DNA of 64,000 bases from Zizania palustris (lineage: Eukaryota > Streptophyta > Magnoliopsida > Poales > Poaceae): positions 60,007,318-60,071,317 of the forward strand of contig JAAALK010000081.1 in NCBI GenBank assembly GCA_019279435.1, in the 5' to 3' direction. Positions 1-12,900 of this stretch are shown piece after piece. Below the pieces are notes generated by a model, which was not told the DNA's origin, searched no databases, and saw nothing but the letters and a program-made list of their open reading frames with translations. Numbering within the stretch: the first letter of the stretch is position 1; each line of letters starts with the position of its first letter. The position numbers were made by a program, and so were the translations under genes.

Positions 1-1604
1 CTTGAGCATCTTTCAGCTCCAGCTGAGCGCTCTCAAGCTCAGTGGCCAAAGTGTCCCTCTCATCAACCCTTTCTATGTACCTGGACTTCGCAGTCGACAG
101 GCCACATAGAAGCACCTCACACTTTGGGCACTCAGTGCTATTACCCAAGCAAGGGGAAGAAGATAGACTCTCAATTCTGCCGTTGGCCACAGCAAGCTCA
201 CTCTAATTCATCTATCCTCTTCTTAGCCCCCCTAAGCAGTTTTTCCCGATATTTTAACTCCTGACGATTGCTTACAAGTAAATCAACGATTTCGCGTTCA
301 TAAGATGATACCTTTTTGTTGTCGTCATTGTCGGAGTCATCGGAGGAGCCCTTCTCTTCCTTATCCCCAAGAGCCATTGAGTAGAAGCTCTTGCGAGATC
401 TTCGGCGTCGATGTGAGCGGCTCTTCGGCTTGTCCCCGAAGGCCATGAAGCAGAGGCCTGTCAGATCGTCCTTGTCCTTCCCCTTCCTGATGACGATCTC
501 CTCATCGCTTGAGCTCGATGAAGAGGAAGAAGATGTGGACCGCTTGGAGTAGCTCTTCTCCATCTCGGCGAAGAAGGCCTTGTCGCGCTTCTTATTCTCA
601 CGCCGGTAGTTCTTCAGGGCTTTTCTAAAGAATCTGATCTTTGGCTTGCCCTTGGTGAAGGAGGAGCTATCGTGCTTGCCAGAGTCGTGGAAGCCACCAC
701 CAGTGCCCTTCTTGTGACCAATGCACTTGGGGCAGTCGGCGATGAAGTGTCCTAGGTCACCACACTCAAAGCATCCGGTCTTTGTGCCGTGTCTTTTGAA
801 CATTCTCTTGTTATAAACATGATGCACCCGGTTGTTAAAAAGACACAGGTCATCATCTCCTAACTACTCTAGCTGGTCCTCAGTGATAGACATCAAAGAC
901 AACCCAGCATAGCTCACAGAGGAGAGGTCAGTGGATGGTGTAGCAAGGGCCAAGGTCTTTGATCCAGAGCCAGTGAGATTTGATCTCAACTGGGTATCAA
1001 CCTCAGTGGCCTTCAGCTTGCTAAACAACTCACAAATGGTCAAGGTATCATAAGATGTGCTCTCAATGATAGAGGATACCTTGATCTCCCAGATCATAGG
1101 TTCCAAGGTATGGAGAACCTTGAGCGCCTGCTCATGATCTGAGACTAACTGAACACCCTCAGCCTTGTTGGCCCGAAGCTTGTTTATGATCGATTGAAAA
1201 CGACCAAACAATGCTTCAACAGATTCACCCGGCTTCTGTGTGAAATTCTCATATTCACACCGGTAGGTTTGATAGAGCCGAGCCTTGACCTGGGCTGCCC
1301 CCTCATGATGTGCCTGAAGGGTATCCTAGATCTCTCTAGCAGTTGTGAGATGGCTCACTCGCCAAAATTCAGTGGGACCTAAGCCAGAAATTAGAATGTT
1401 CACCGCTTTGTTGTTGTTCTGATGTTGGGCAATAATATCTGGAGAATTACGCTCAGAAACAGGCAACACTGTGAAAGTAGCGTGAATAAATATGTCCCAG
1501 ATGTCCGAGCTTTGGCTCATGAGATAGGCTCGCATGCGAGTCTTCCAATAATTATAGCCATAAGCTTCCAAGGATGGGACCTTTGTAGGAGACGTCATGA
1601 TCAC
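1..1604 (-). pseudogene. gag: CopA gag, Ty1/copia (Sirevirus-like), broken, runs off the window start
   Basis: This is the capsid/nucleocapsid gene of a minus-strand copia element. The frame opens at an ATG at 1604 with an N-terminus typical of copia gag (a W-K-T-R-M core). It continues in one frame through two amber codons (1326-1328 in place of an expected Trp, and 864-866) to a zinc knuckle C-X2-C-X4-H-X4-C at about 725-785. A basic, Ser-rich stretch follows. At about 205 a 2-bp deletion relative to CopC shifts the frame, and a coiled-coil-like tail runs to position 1. The primer site and LTR lie just upstream. It is the same-strand paralogue of the gag at 37571-39864. The copia assignment is firm; the Sirevirus label rests on the large gag and conserved LTR end and is an inference. 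Confidence 0.88.
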
Positions 1605-1648
1605 TACTGGGTTTTAGAACCGGTTAAGGTATGGAAAAACCCTAACCA

Positions 1649-1661
1649 GGCTCTGATACCA
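1649..1661 (-). other. CopA primer binding site
   Basis: On the minus strand this reads TGGTATCAGAGCC, the usual plant copia primer site complementary to initiator tRNA-Met. It sits two bases inside the LTR end at 1664 and about 45 bp before the gag ATG, which fixes the orientation of the element. Confidence 0.9.
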
Positions 1662-3149
1662 CTTGTAGGACCGATAGTAGCGACCAGAGGGGGATGAATG
1701 GGCGCCTAAAAATTCTTTCAAAGCAATGGCCTGCTCCCAACACCCAACGCACCTCAAAAGACTTAGCAGGAAACCACGAGCAGATTGTCAAACCCTAAAA
1801 GTATCTAGCCTATAAACGACCAGTGTCCTAGACGAAGAAACACCAACACAGTGCTAATCGACAGATAAACAGAGCATTCAAAAACATGGGCAGATCAAAG
1901 TTCACAGAAATAAATCATCACTGCAATTAATAAGAGTGCTCGTAAAGAAAGGTGAAGGTTTACTGTTCGAGGTTGTCTCCTGTTTGAAACCTGACGAAGC
2001 CTGCTTCGAGGTATGTGCGAAGCGTGAAGTTGTCGAAGGTTGTCAAACAAAGCATGCAACGTCGAAGCCTGTGGGGGTTGTGTCGAAGTCTGCTTCGAAG
2101 TCCTTTGTCGAAGGTTGTAGTGAACGTGCCGAAGGTTGATGGAGTCTAGTCTAGTTCGGTGAAGAGTGTAGCAGAATGTGAAGCATGCTTCGGTGCGAAG
2201 TGTGAAAGAACCGAAGCCTGCTTCGAAAAACACACTTCGAAGCTATGAAGCTTAACACAAGAAAAATCAACTTCAAAGCTTAACAGAGAAAAATCAAAGC
2301 CTGCAACATAACCTTCGAAGCCCGATTGATCGAAGTATGACTAACAGAGAAGCGACCTTCGAAACACAAACTGACTTCGAATCGAAGTCCACTGGTGCTT
2401 TCACACAAGAAACTAAAGCCTAGAAACACACTCCAAATCACAACCTCCGAAAGCACACACTGAGTGGGACCAAACAACCAGCACTCCAAAGCCCCCAGAA
2501 TTCGAAGCCTACTTTGAATTGAAGTAGCTTCGGAACAGCCTTCGAAACACAGAGAAAAATAAACTTCGAAGCCTGTTGTGCAAACTGGTCGAAACCTGCT
2601 TCGACGCACGCTATGCTAACCGGACCTCACAAAAACTTCAACGTGAAAACTTCCTTCTCTCAATCAGAATGCCATGTCAGAAAAATAGCAATAGGAAACG
2701 TAGCTGTAGCTCAAAACAGAATAGCCTATCAACCAAAATGCTAGGTGCCAGACTAGCTGGACACAACCGCACACGAAAAAGCAGTAGATTGAGTGCTAGG
2801 CTCAGAGCTAGAACACCAAGAATGAATTAAACAGGGTTAGGTACTACTTGCGGCTACAGGAGCTAGGCGCAGAGGATTCAAAGAACGGACAAAGAGGAAC
2901 AGAGTTCTTGCAGAAGATCAAAACGTTGCGTGGAGAAATTTTCAGCTGTGAATAGAAAAATCAAACAGAGACATACGCACACGCACAGATTAGAAAACAA
3001 AGAGATGAACAAAACATACTCGGTCTGCTTTCCAGGAGCTGCGGCGGCGCACACAGGGAGAAAAATGATGAACAAAAGTGACCCAAACATCTTTGTTGGA
3101 TTAAAGTGAATTACAGAATCGGTAACCCTAACCCTAGGGATTGGGGCCC

Positions 3150-3157
3150 TATTTATA
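3150..3157 (-). promoter_or_regulatory. CopA LTR TATA box
   Basis: The minus strand reads CCTATAAATAGGG, with a CCAAT-like word (rc of the AGCCCAATAG stretch) close by. It is the only strong TATA in this LTR and would place the R region at about 3120 and below, leaving an unusually long R-U5 of about 1.45 kb. Confidence 0.7.
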
Positions 3158-3441
3158 GGCAGCCCAATAGCCTAGGAATATTCCACTAGACCCTTAGGGT
3201 TTTTTACAAACGCTGAAATAAAAGGAAAAGACCAAACTGCCCTTAGGATATTTTTACAGACTCGAATGACTGACTATGGGCCTAAGGAAAAAATAGTAAA
3301 ACCCCTATTTACAGATGATTTATCTGGAAGAGGAGCTTTCGTATCGACTACGGCTTCACTTCAGGACGGTCCGATGCAGACTCAGCGGTTGTCAGTTTTG
3401 CGCCGAAACTGACAAAGCGTCCACCGACTTTGCACCAGGTG

Positions 3442-3681
3442 CCCAGATTGGGCCAGCCTGATTCCGCAGCTCTCTCAGCCCAGCAATCGCTCGCCGCCCA
3501 TGTACCTGAGTCAATCCTGGTCAACAGCCCAGTGGATCCTCTGCTGCTCCTAGCCCATGTACCCAGATTGGGCCAGCCAGACTTCGCGGCCCCTCTTCCC
3601 GACAGTCGCTCGCTGCCCGTGTACCTAAGTCACATGCAGCCCAGACGCAGCAGGTCTTCTCTTCTTTTCAGTCCTCTTTAA
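3442..3681 (-). repeat. Two imperfect 120-bp direct repeats in CopA U3
   Basis: CCCAGATTGGGCCAGCC occurs at 3442 and again at 3562, each followed by a CGCTCGC-TGCCC-GTGTACCT type segment. The exact 120-bp spacing indicates a tandem duplication upstream of the TATA box, where LTR enhancers usually lie. Confidence 0.7.
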
Positions 3682-3751
3682 CTACCATTGACAATGACTC
3701 ATCACATCTGGAGCCATGAGGCCCACGCTCTTCAGCATGGCTCCTCATTAG

Positions 3752-3796
3752 TTTCTAAGCTTCAGAAACCTGTTAGCGTAATCTTTTACGCCAACA
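3752..3796 (+). repeat. TatA 5' LTR remnant (last 45 bp)
   Basis: The sequence matches the end of the TatA 3' LTR at 14244-14288, including the terminal hairpin and the CCAACA end. Upstream homology stops at about 3752, so roughly 450 bp of this LTR, including its promoter, is missing. Confidence 0.85.
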
Positions 3797-3815
3797 GTTG
3801 GCGCTGTTCGTGGAG
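3797..3815 (+). other. TatA primer binding site
   Basis: GTTGGCGCTGTTCGTGGAG directly follows the LTR end. The equivalent in TatD (19345 onward) reads GTTGGCGCCGTTCGTGGGG. This is the TGGCGCC-type primer site seen in Tat-lineage elements. TatA has changes that would weaken tRNA pairing. Confidence 0.75.
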
Positions 3816-3858
3816 AACTTAGTCCAAAAATCTTCGTTCTCTACCAAGTTCCCAAACC

Positions 3859-6800
3859 ATGCCTCCCAAGTGGAGTTCAGGTGGTAGTCCTAGTCAGAGG
3901 TCCCCTCGGACCTCGAGAGTAAGATCTTCGAACACAGTTGACGTCAAAGGACCTTCGACATTTCCTCCACCTCAAACTCCTGAAGGAATTCCCCTTCCTC
4001 GAGCATACGGAGTTCCTCCCCCAACTCCATCCATACTTCGGCCAACCGGAGTTCCTCTTCCACCTCAAGTTCCACTTCGAACTGATGCATATAGTTCTCA
4101 AGACCCGGAAGGTCCTTCCGGAGGAGATGAAGACGGTCTTGGCGACATGGCCACTCAAATGGCTAGTCTCCAAGCTGAAGTAGCGAGGTGGCGGCAAGAA
4201 GCCGCAGATAGGCTTCGTTCTCAGGCCACCCCGGTCATCCCCGAAGTGTCCCAAGACGACGAACTCCCTTATCCCGAAGCCCCAGAGAACGCTTCCTTCG
4301 ACAGCGAGTCTCCGCTGCATCCCGAGCTACAGAAAGTGCGCTTCGATCCTAAGTTTAAAACTTCAGAGCTCTGCAAATATGCTAGAGACGAAGACCCTAG
4401 GGAGTTCTCCCATTCTTATGCATTAGCAATTGAGGCCAGTGCAGGAGTGCGAGACACCATGGCCAAGTGCTTCCCTCTAGCTCTTGAAGGGGTGGCTCTA
4501 CGGTGGTTCTGGTCCCTGAAGCCAAGGTCAATTAGAACCTGGGAGCAGTTAAGGAAGAAGTTCATAAGCAACTTTCAGGGTACCTTCGTACCCCGAATGT
4601 CTACAGGAAGTCTTTTCCAGGTGAAGTAGCTGCCTAGAGAGACTTTAAGGCAATTTTTCAAGCGCTTCGCTCATACGAAGTCGCAAATACGAGGGTTGAC
4701 TACATCCTCCATAGTTGAGGTAGCTCGAGAGGGAGTTACCCAAGCGGGCCTCCTTGATAAACTTCACCGGAAATAGATATCTTCTGTTGCTCAGTTGATG
4801 TCTTATTTCGAAGAGTATGCAAGGTCAGAAGAAGGGTCGCTTCGGAGAACTGCTTCAACTCCGTCAATCCTGCAAGAAGTCAAGCTGGAAGTGAAGACTT
4901 CAACACCTTCGTAGGGGCCTAGCTTTGAAGTTTAGCATGACAGGCGTCGGCGGCAAAAGCACCCTCATTCAGAAGTCTTGAACATTGCACCTCCACAGAA
5001 TTTTGCCCCTAAGACTTCGCAAGCTTCAGGAAGCAAGCCCAGTGGTTGGAGGCCGCCAGGGAAGCCGGCTGGCAAAGCCCAAGCCTTCTTCTACTATGTC
5101 CATGGTGAGAATCGAAGTCACGCAAATGATGCGTGAAAGTCTATACTCGCTTTAAGAGGTGAGTACCTTGAAAGAACTTCGGGTCGAGGCACTAATGACT
5201 GATTTCCTCTTGAGGTGCGTCCGGAGCCTATCCAGGTTGTGGCACGTATAGATAACTTCGACCCTGCAAGGCAACCTCCGGTGGTCAACGTTATGCCACT
5301 TCCGAAGCAGGAAGATGGTCAAGACCGAGGGAAAAGAATAGTCCTCCCCATTTCCGGAGGAGGGACTCTTGGTAGTATGTCGAAGAGGCAGAGAAGAGAA
5401 TATGTCCGAGAAGTGGGCCATATTGGAACTTCTTCGTCCATGGCTACCATGCCTGAATGGTCTCATGTGCCAATATCTTTCTCCGCAGATGATGCAGCGG
5501 GCATAAAGTTTCCACATGCAGATCCACTTGTCATCACTGCCGATATAGCAGGGACTGAAGTTCGGAGAGTACTGATTAACGGAGGGAATTCATCAGATAT
5601 TATCTTCGTCCAAGCCTTCGATCAACTCTGCATCTCCATAAAGCATCTTCTCCCAGCAGCTCATCCTTTGCAAGGCTTCGCAGGACCCCCTCTCGATGCC
5701 ATCGGCCAAATAGGTCTGGAGGTCACCTTCGGAGAGGGGCTACTGGCCAGAATGGAGGAGGTGATTTTTGATGTTGTGGATTCCCCGTATGCATACAATG
5801 TTATCTTCGGGAGAGGTATGTTGAATCAGTTCGGAGCTGTGGCGCATCATAATTATATGTGTATGAAGATGCCCACACAAGCGGGAGTGCTCACTGTTTT
5901 CGGAGATCAGGCCACTACGCGAAGAGCGGAATATGTTCATGGCCCCCTCTTGACCCGAGACAGGTGAACAACGTGCAAGGCAGCCCGGAGGATTTTTCTG
6001 CTTCAGGTGAACCTTCGAAGAAGTCCTTCCCAAGGCCAAGCCCTGAAGGGGAGATTATAACGAAGGTTATCGTCAAAGACGGCAAAGACTATTCATTTCA
6101 GTTTGGCAAAGATTTGCCTCCAGAAGTTGGTACTTCTTTAGAAAAAGTAGTTGAAGAGAATTTAAATGCATTTGCCTGGTCTGATGAGGACATTACCGGA
6201 GTCAGTCGGGATATTATTGAGCATAGTTTACTTGTGAACCCGAGGGTTCGGCCTGTCCGATAAGGACTATGGAAGCTATCTGCGGATAGGGCCATCCTTG
6301 CTAAAGATGAAGTGGAAAAGTTGCTGAAGGCTGGGATTATCAGAGAAGTAGCTCATACGGAGTGGCTAGCCAACCCAGTCTTCGTTAGGAAGAAATCTTC
6401 CGGGAAGTGGCGCATGTGTATTGACTTTACATCTTTGAATAAAGCATGCCCCCATGACCCCTATCCCATGCCCTGAATTGATCAATTGGTTGACTCCACT
6501 GCTGGTTCGAAGTTATTAAGCTTCCTTGACACGTATTCCGGCTATAATCAAATCTGGCTAAAGCGCGAAGATGAAATCAAAACAAGCTTTGTAACTCCTT
6601 CGGGAGTCTTCTACTATGCAAGAATGCCCTTTGGCTTAAGAAATGTCGGGGCAACTTTTTCGAGGTTAATCGCTAAGGCTCTAGGTCATCAAATAGGCCG
6701 CAATGTAGAAGCCTATATGGATGACATTGTAATAAAGAGTGCTTTAAAGCACCAACATAACCTAGACTTAGCAGAAACATTCAATAGCCTTCGAGCATGT

Positions 6801-9207
6801 GGAATCCGTCTTAACCCCGAAAAATGTATCTTCGGGGCTCAGGCTGGAAAGTTGTTAGGGTATCTAGTTTCATGTAGAGGGATCGAAGCTAGCCCCACTA
6901 TAATAATTGCGTTGCAAAGGATGGCTCCTCCAGAAAATTTGAAACAAGTGCAAAAGCGCACTGGTCGTCTTGCAGCACTTATCAGATTCCTAGCAAGGTC
7001 TGCGGAGAGAAGTTTGCCCATTTTCAAAGCATTGAAAGGGTCCAAATATTTTGCATGGACACCGGAGTGTCAAAAGACCTTTGATGATATTAATAATTAT
7101 CTCAATAACCTCTCTACACTCACGGTGCCTGTTGCGGACGAAACCCTACTCCTTTACCTTGCAGGTACTGGCTCCGCAGTCAGTGCAGTCCTTGTCAAAG
7201 AAGTTGATTTCAATGGGAAGTTGGTACAAAATCAAGTCTATTTTGTATCCGAAGCATTGTCCGGAGCAAAAACAAGATATTCCGATCTTGAGAATTATTT
7301 CCTAGCACATAATGTGATTGTACCAACTTCGTATCCCTTGGGAGATATGCTCCGAAGTAAGGATTCCATAGGAAGAATTGGGAAGTGGGTTGTTGAATTA
7401 GCACCCTTCGGCATCTCCTTTGTGGCAAGGACAACAATTAAGTCACAAGTGCTGGCAGATTTTGTGGCATAGTGGACTCCCTCAGCAGTATGGGCTCCGG
7501 AGAATCCAAGTGAAGGAATTTGGACTATATACTCCGATGGAGCTTTCCAAGCATCTAGAGCAGGTGTCGGAGCGGTAATAATTTCACCTTCAGGGCAAAA
7601 ATCAATGTACTCCATGAGGCTCAACTTTAAGTCCACCAATAATACAGCGGAGTATGAAGGAATTTGTTAGGATTTTGAAAGGCACGTGTTTTAGGGGCTA
7701 CAAGAGTTGTTATTAAAACAGATTCTCAAATTGTAGATGGCACGTAGATAAGAGTTTTCAAGTTCGTCATCCACAGCTTGCAAAATATTTGGAAGAGATC
7801 TGTAAGATTGAAGCAGCATTCAAAGGGATTTCCATTTGAAGTATACCCAGAGCTGAAAATATGCAAGCTGATACTTTAGCGAAAGCTGTAGCCGGAGCTA
7901 TGGGCATTCCAGGAGAAGCTTTTTATGAAGAGCTCAATGCACCTTCGGTAACACAGATCCTTTCTGCGGAAGTCCTTTGCATTCCAAGTACAGATTGGCG
8001 GAGTTCAATTAAGGAATTGTTGCAAGGAGAATCAAATTTTCCTGAAGGGCCACAACTTTTGAGGTTGAAGCTCAGAATTCGAAATTATCATATAAACAAC
8101 GGTATTTTGTACAAGGCCGGAGTATGTTCCCCTATGCTCCGATGTATATCTCAAACCGAAGGTCAAGAGATTCTTTGAGGAATTCATGAAGGACTTTGCG
8201 GTAGCCATCTGGCCCCTCGAGCTTTGGCAGGAAAAACACTTCGCCAGGGGCTTTATTGGCCTACAATAGTAGCTGATGTGGAGAGCTTAGTCCGCACTTG
8301 CCAGGGTTGTCAATGGATGGGAAGAAGAAGTCATCGTCCGCCAACAACTCTTCAAGTCATTGCCCAGTGTGGCCCATGGCCACATGGGGCATGGACCTTA
8401 TTGGCCCCTTCCCAGTAGCAAAAGGAAATTTGAAATTCGCAGTGGTAGCAATTGAGTATTTTTCCAAGTGGGTCGAAGTAGAGCCCCTCACAGCTATCGC
8501 TTCGAATAATGTACAAAATGTTTTCTGGAAAAATATTATATGCCGGTTCGGAGTGCCTCGGCAGCTCACAGTTGACAATGGGACACAATTTGATGCAGAA
8601 CCCTTTAGGAAGTTTTGCGAAGATCTTGGCATACAATTATGCTTCGCTGCAGTGCGACATCCACAGTCTAACGGAGCTGTTGAAATAGCCAATGGTAATA
8701 TCTTGTCAGGGTTGAATCGAAGAATAGTGGGATTGGCAAAAGGATTGTGGACCGAGGAGCTCCCGAAGATTCTATGGTCCATTCGGACCACTCAAACAAG
8801 GTCCACGGGTTTCACTCCTTTCAGGCTATTATTCGGAGATGAAGCTATGACGCCAACAGAGCTTAAAGGAGGATCCCTTCATAGCACCGAACCAGAAGTA
8901 GAAGCAGAAAGGCAAACTTCCCTTGATTTAACAGAAGAAACAAGACTTCGAGCTGTCGCCAATTTGTCAAAATATCATCAGCAGACGAAGACTTGGTTTG
9001 ACCTGAAGGTTAAGCTTAATGAACTTAAGCCGGGTCATCTTGTTTTGCGAAGCATTATAGCACGAGGGAAACTAGGGAATAAGTGGGAAGGTCCATACAT
9101 AATTCTCCGCTCAGGACGCCCTAGTTTTTTTTAAGTTAGCTAATTTAGAAGGGGAAGAGTTAGCGCATACATGGCATGTGGAGCAGTTAAAGCGATATTT
9201 CGCATAG
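3859..9207 (+). pseudogene. gag-pol: TatA gag-pol polyprotein, heavily mutated
   Basis: The ancestral single frame reads gag, protease, reverse transcriptase, two RNase H domains and integrase. Gag occupies 3859-5110, with the retrotransposon gag core at about 4370-4860. Protease is near 5530-5640; its active-site Asp is replaced by Asn (AAC at about 5578). RT lies at about 6350-6900 with Y-M-D-D at 6715-6726. A degenerate gypsy RNase H follows to 7470, then an archaeal-like RNase H at 7510-7880 and integrase at 8180-9207. Compared with TatD, premature stops include CAG-to-TAG at about 4627, 4773 and 4911, CAA-to-TAA at about 6261 and CGA-to-TGA at about 6475 and 8176. A 1-bp deletion lies at about 7668. 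The stop at 9205-9207 is the original one. Confidence 0.9.
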
Positions 9208-9416
9208 GGGCTCCTTGTAACCATTTGTAAACACCTTCTGAATTAATAAAGTTCATGGTTCAGATAATGCCTACCTCTCAAACACTTCCTACTTCTAGTG
9301 GACGCACTGGAAGAACGAAGTTGGCTAGGAGGGAAGTGTCATTAATTTGAACCAATTTTTTGGACTTCGAGCCACTGGTTCGAAGCTTCCGATGAGGCGG
9401 GAAAGTCACTGAAAAA
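9208..9416 (+). other. TatA post-pol untranslated stretch with AATAAA
   Basis: No gene is visible. An AATAAA word lies about 40 bp after the pol stop (within AATTAATAAAGTTC at 9241-9254). The same word and spacing occur after pol in TatD, TatC and TatB', so it may end a gag-pol transcript. Confidence 0.55.
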
Positions 9417-9645
9417 TGGATTCCAACCACCGGCATGAGAGCATCCGTAAAAAGAGTCGAAGGAGACCAAATAATGCAGATTCCAAGCTTTGGCTTGAAA
9501 GCATCCATAAAAAGAGTCCAAGGAGACCACTGCGAATTCCAAACCACCGGTTTGATAGCATTCGCAAAAAGAGCCGAAGGAGGCCAAAACAAAACAGAGT
9601 TTGTGCTGATAAGCTTTGAATATCTATAAAAAGAGTCCAAAGAGA
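9417..9645 (+). repeat. TatA degenerate tandem repeats, about 58 bp unit
   Basis: Units begin with GATTCCA-type words at about 9417, 9478 and 9534, each carrying CCGG-TTG, GCAT-CGTAAAAAGAG and CAAGGAGACC segments, with a partial fourth unit to about 9645. The same array is at 25006-25235 in TatD. It lies between the ends of the sense and antisense genes. Confidence 0.75.
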
Positions 9646-9959
9646 CCAATCGTTTGGGACGCTAAAGTGTCCGAAAAGTTCGTCCGAAGTGACTTCTTTC
9701 AAACAAAAGGTAATAAGTTACCAGTTTTATGACTCCAAGTAGTCAAAGACATTTTGTAAGATTTTAATCAATCTTTAAGTTGCTGAGGGGCTCCAAGTCT
9801 CCAAAATTGTACTCCTAAGTTTTTTCTTTGCGCCTAACCATCTTCGACTACACTTTGAAGTTGCTTACGCCCAAAGAGGGGCTGGGAAGTAGGGAGACAA
9901 TTTTAAAAATCAATCTTTATTATTCGAACAGATTACATTACATTACAAAAAATCTTTGT

Positions 9960-12900
9960 CTATGCCAAGAAGGAATCGAAGACCTCTTCGATCTCTAGAG
10001 CTACCACTAAAGCCGGAACGACTAGTTCCAGAGCTGGGAGTCCTGATAACCTTATGTTTAATTCTTCTTCCTCCCTTCGAAGCTCGAAAATCTTTTTGTT
10101 CTTGTTGAAGTTCAGCCCAAGTTCAAAGTCGCTCGGGGCTTCTTTCCCAGCTCCGAAGTTCTTCAGGCTTCGTTCCTTGTTCTTCAGCAATACCCTCGTC
10201 TTCGGAACATTCAACGTCTTCATAAGACGAAGCTTCCAAGTTAACTTCTTTTTCTTCCTCTTTAATATAAGATAATATATCTTTACATATTTTGGGCGCA
10301 ATTGCACCGGAGCTTTCTCGAGGAACCAAAAATTGAGGTCGTTTGTGAAGTTTTAAAAGATCGAAGGTAGCCCATAGTAGGCGGAGTTCTTTGGTAACAT
10401 TTAATACTTCGACATCATCCATGTGAGGCTGAGAAGCCTAAAAACATGATAAATAAGTTTTCATTCATAATATATGAAAGCATAATTTTTACATATTTGG
10501 ACCCCTAAACAAAGCTAAACCTGCGGGTCTGGTGGAGGCTGGCTGCTCGAAGCTTGAGACCGAGCTTGTTTTTGGCGATGTCTTTCATCGATCCAAGCCT
10601 TGATCGTTGTCCGACCTTCAGCTCTCCATGAAGCTTGAAAGGCTTGCCAAGCTGTCGCCACATCTTAGGAAGGGTTTAGCAGTTGATTGTTGTCGAAGGT
10701 AATGGGAGCCGCCCCTGAATCTGGTGCTATTGATAGCACTAGATCTTCGTAGTAGCAAAGTACTCTAAGAGCAGCTACTTGGCCGGACAGCTCTCCATAC
10801 CGAATACCTATTGTCTTCATCGTCTTCGCTGCTCCTTTGATCATCTTTAGGCGTCACAGCAAGGGGACATTGTCACTCGAAGATAGTGTCCATTGAGTAC
10901 AAAAGTACTATAGAGCACCTAAAAGATTGTTCATGACCTCCGCTACTACCTTCTCCGAATTCATCTTATCTTCAATTAAACCATCCCTTGAAGAAGTTAG
11001 CTCATCTACCACAGCGTATAGCCTAGCTGCCTCCATAGCCAGAGAACTCTTCTAGCTAAGCAAATGGCTAGCTTCCTCCGTGGCTTTAGCCTTCTCCTCT
11101 TGAAGCTTAACTAGCTCATCCCCCGCTATGTCATGCTCTGCCCGCATTTTCTCTATCTCGGCCCGAAGCACGATTTGTTCAGCTTCAAGCTTTTTATTCG
11201 TAGCCTCCAGACCATGTCTGGCCCTCCTCTCGGCTACAACCATTTCGTCTAAGCTGGAGATTCGAACTTCGGAGACATCAAGACTCCTCTGGAGAGCAGT
11301 AACCCTCTCCTGAAGACGAAGGCTTCCACGCTCATTAGAGACGGCTGCAGCTCGAGCCAAAACTATTTGTTGTGAAGAGCAAAAGCAAGGTGAGAAATTA
11401 TTCATAAGTTGAAATTAATCTTGTTTTGCAGATACTTCATACCTGGTACACTGCCCGTTCTAAGGTTGCGTTCAACTCCGAGCCCTCAGCTTCGCTAAGT
11501 ATGGATACTAAGTCCGTCCCCCCAACTTCACGGTTAGCTCGATCCAAAGGCTCGAGCAGGGCCTGAAGTCTAGTCCTTCGCTCCAGAAAAGGAGCTAGGA
11601 GGGGGAGCATGGAAAGAGCCCTTTGATCGTCTTCATTCGGCGAAGGGTTGGAGCGTTGTGCTCCATCTCCGGAGACCTCGGTGGACTGGCGCCCCTCCAT
11701 AGATTGACCTCCATCTGTTGATTCAAACGGAGTTAATCCTGAGTTTGGAGTAGGAAAGGGGTCCATTTTGCCTTTACCTTTCCCAGGTCCCATCTGTGCA
11801 GCTTCTGGAGCTGACCCCGGAGATGTCGAGGTCCCAGGAGCGGTATCATCGGGAGGAGTCACCTCCATGGGAATGGACCCTGCCAAAACAAAGGTATTAT
11901 GTATTGCATAATTTTGCAGGGTAAAGAAAGATGCAGTTCAAAGGAAGTTTACCTCCGAAGCCCGGTCGGCGGAGGAGCACGGGGCTACTCAGAGGATCGA
12001 AGGCCACTTCGAAGTCATCATCTGACTCGGTGGCGGGAACCAAAGGGTTTACTGTTGGAGGGTTTTCTAGAGCCACAGCTACCACTTCGTCCGGAATCGA
12101 AGCTTCTTCGGCTGTAGCTTCGACTCCGCCTTTAGTAATAGGGGCTTCTTTATGGGGTGAGTCAGGCTGGACGCTTGAGGTCTCAGCCTGTCTGGAGCTA
12201 CTTGGAACATCTGGCATGCTTGCTGCATCGCTAGTGTTTACATCTACATGGGCCTCATCTTGGGCAATCAGGTCCACAAGGACCCTTCCTTCATCTTCAG
12301 AGGATTCGGAGGGCGAGGCCACCGGACTTGAAGGAGACACTTTCTTCGGCTTGCGGACTAGCTTTTTTTCTGGGGTTTTAGCCAGAGCCGAAGGCCCAGC
12401 ATCTGCTTTCCTTTTCTTCGGACCTTGATCAGAAGGCACCCAGTCCGGAAGAGGAGGGGGTGCGACTCCGAGTATAGCCCATACTCGGTTGAGCCGCACC
12501 CAACTACCCACTAGTTTTTTTCCTCCACTCCTTTTCGGCCAGAGTTGGAACTCCCAGAATCTTCTCCGCAGCTCAAGCAATTTGCTCTGAAGTCATGGGA
12601 GCTTGGGAAGCTGAAAGATAAGATTGCATTAGTCATTTCATAAAATAATTGTATATACAACAAGTTGTTTTCAAAGCTACCTGCAGGGCTCGAGTTCGAA
12701 GATATTTTTCGGAGTCCACCCTCCAGATCTTCTTCGAAGGTTACAGGCTAGTTGGCCATCAGAGCTAGAATCTAGAGCCCGATGAACTCCTCGACTAAGT
12801 CCCGCATGCTCATGCGGTGACTAATCCTTTGAAGCAAGCTAAGGCGAGCTTCGAGCTGGCTGGGGTCCGGATGAACTTGAGATTCTCTTCGGAAGTTTAT

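Larger units (their letters stand above)
1664..3751 (-). repeat. CopA 5' LTR, about 2.1 kb
   Basis: The LTR's 3' end on the minus strand is the CA at 1664-1665, next to the primer site. The first 100 bp (plus coordinates) hold a block shared with the CopC and CopE LTRs. The segment 1936-2600 is crowded with TTCGAAG and GAAGCCTGCTTCGA words. A TATA box is at 3150-3157 and U3 runs to about 3751, where TatA LTR sequence begins. The upper boundary is approximate because no clean TG was found there. No coding sequence is credible here; the small ORFs in this stretch carry no recognisable domain. Confidence 0.75.

Noticed and set aside
1936..2600. Heat-shock elements in the CopA LTR, as in heat-activated copia elements
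   Set aside because: The TTCGAA words lack the required nnTTCnnGAAnn spacing in series; I could not find a convincing trimeric heat-shock element.
3120..3140. Telomere-like AACCCTAACCCTAGGG
   Set aside because: Only two repeats, inside a copia LTR next to its TATA box; not a telomeric tract.
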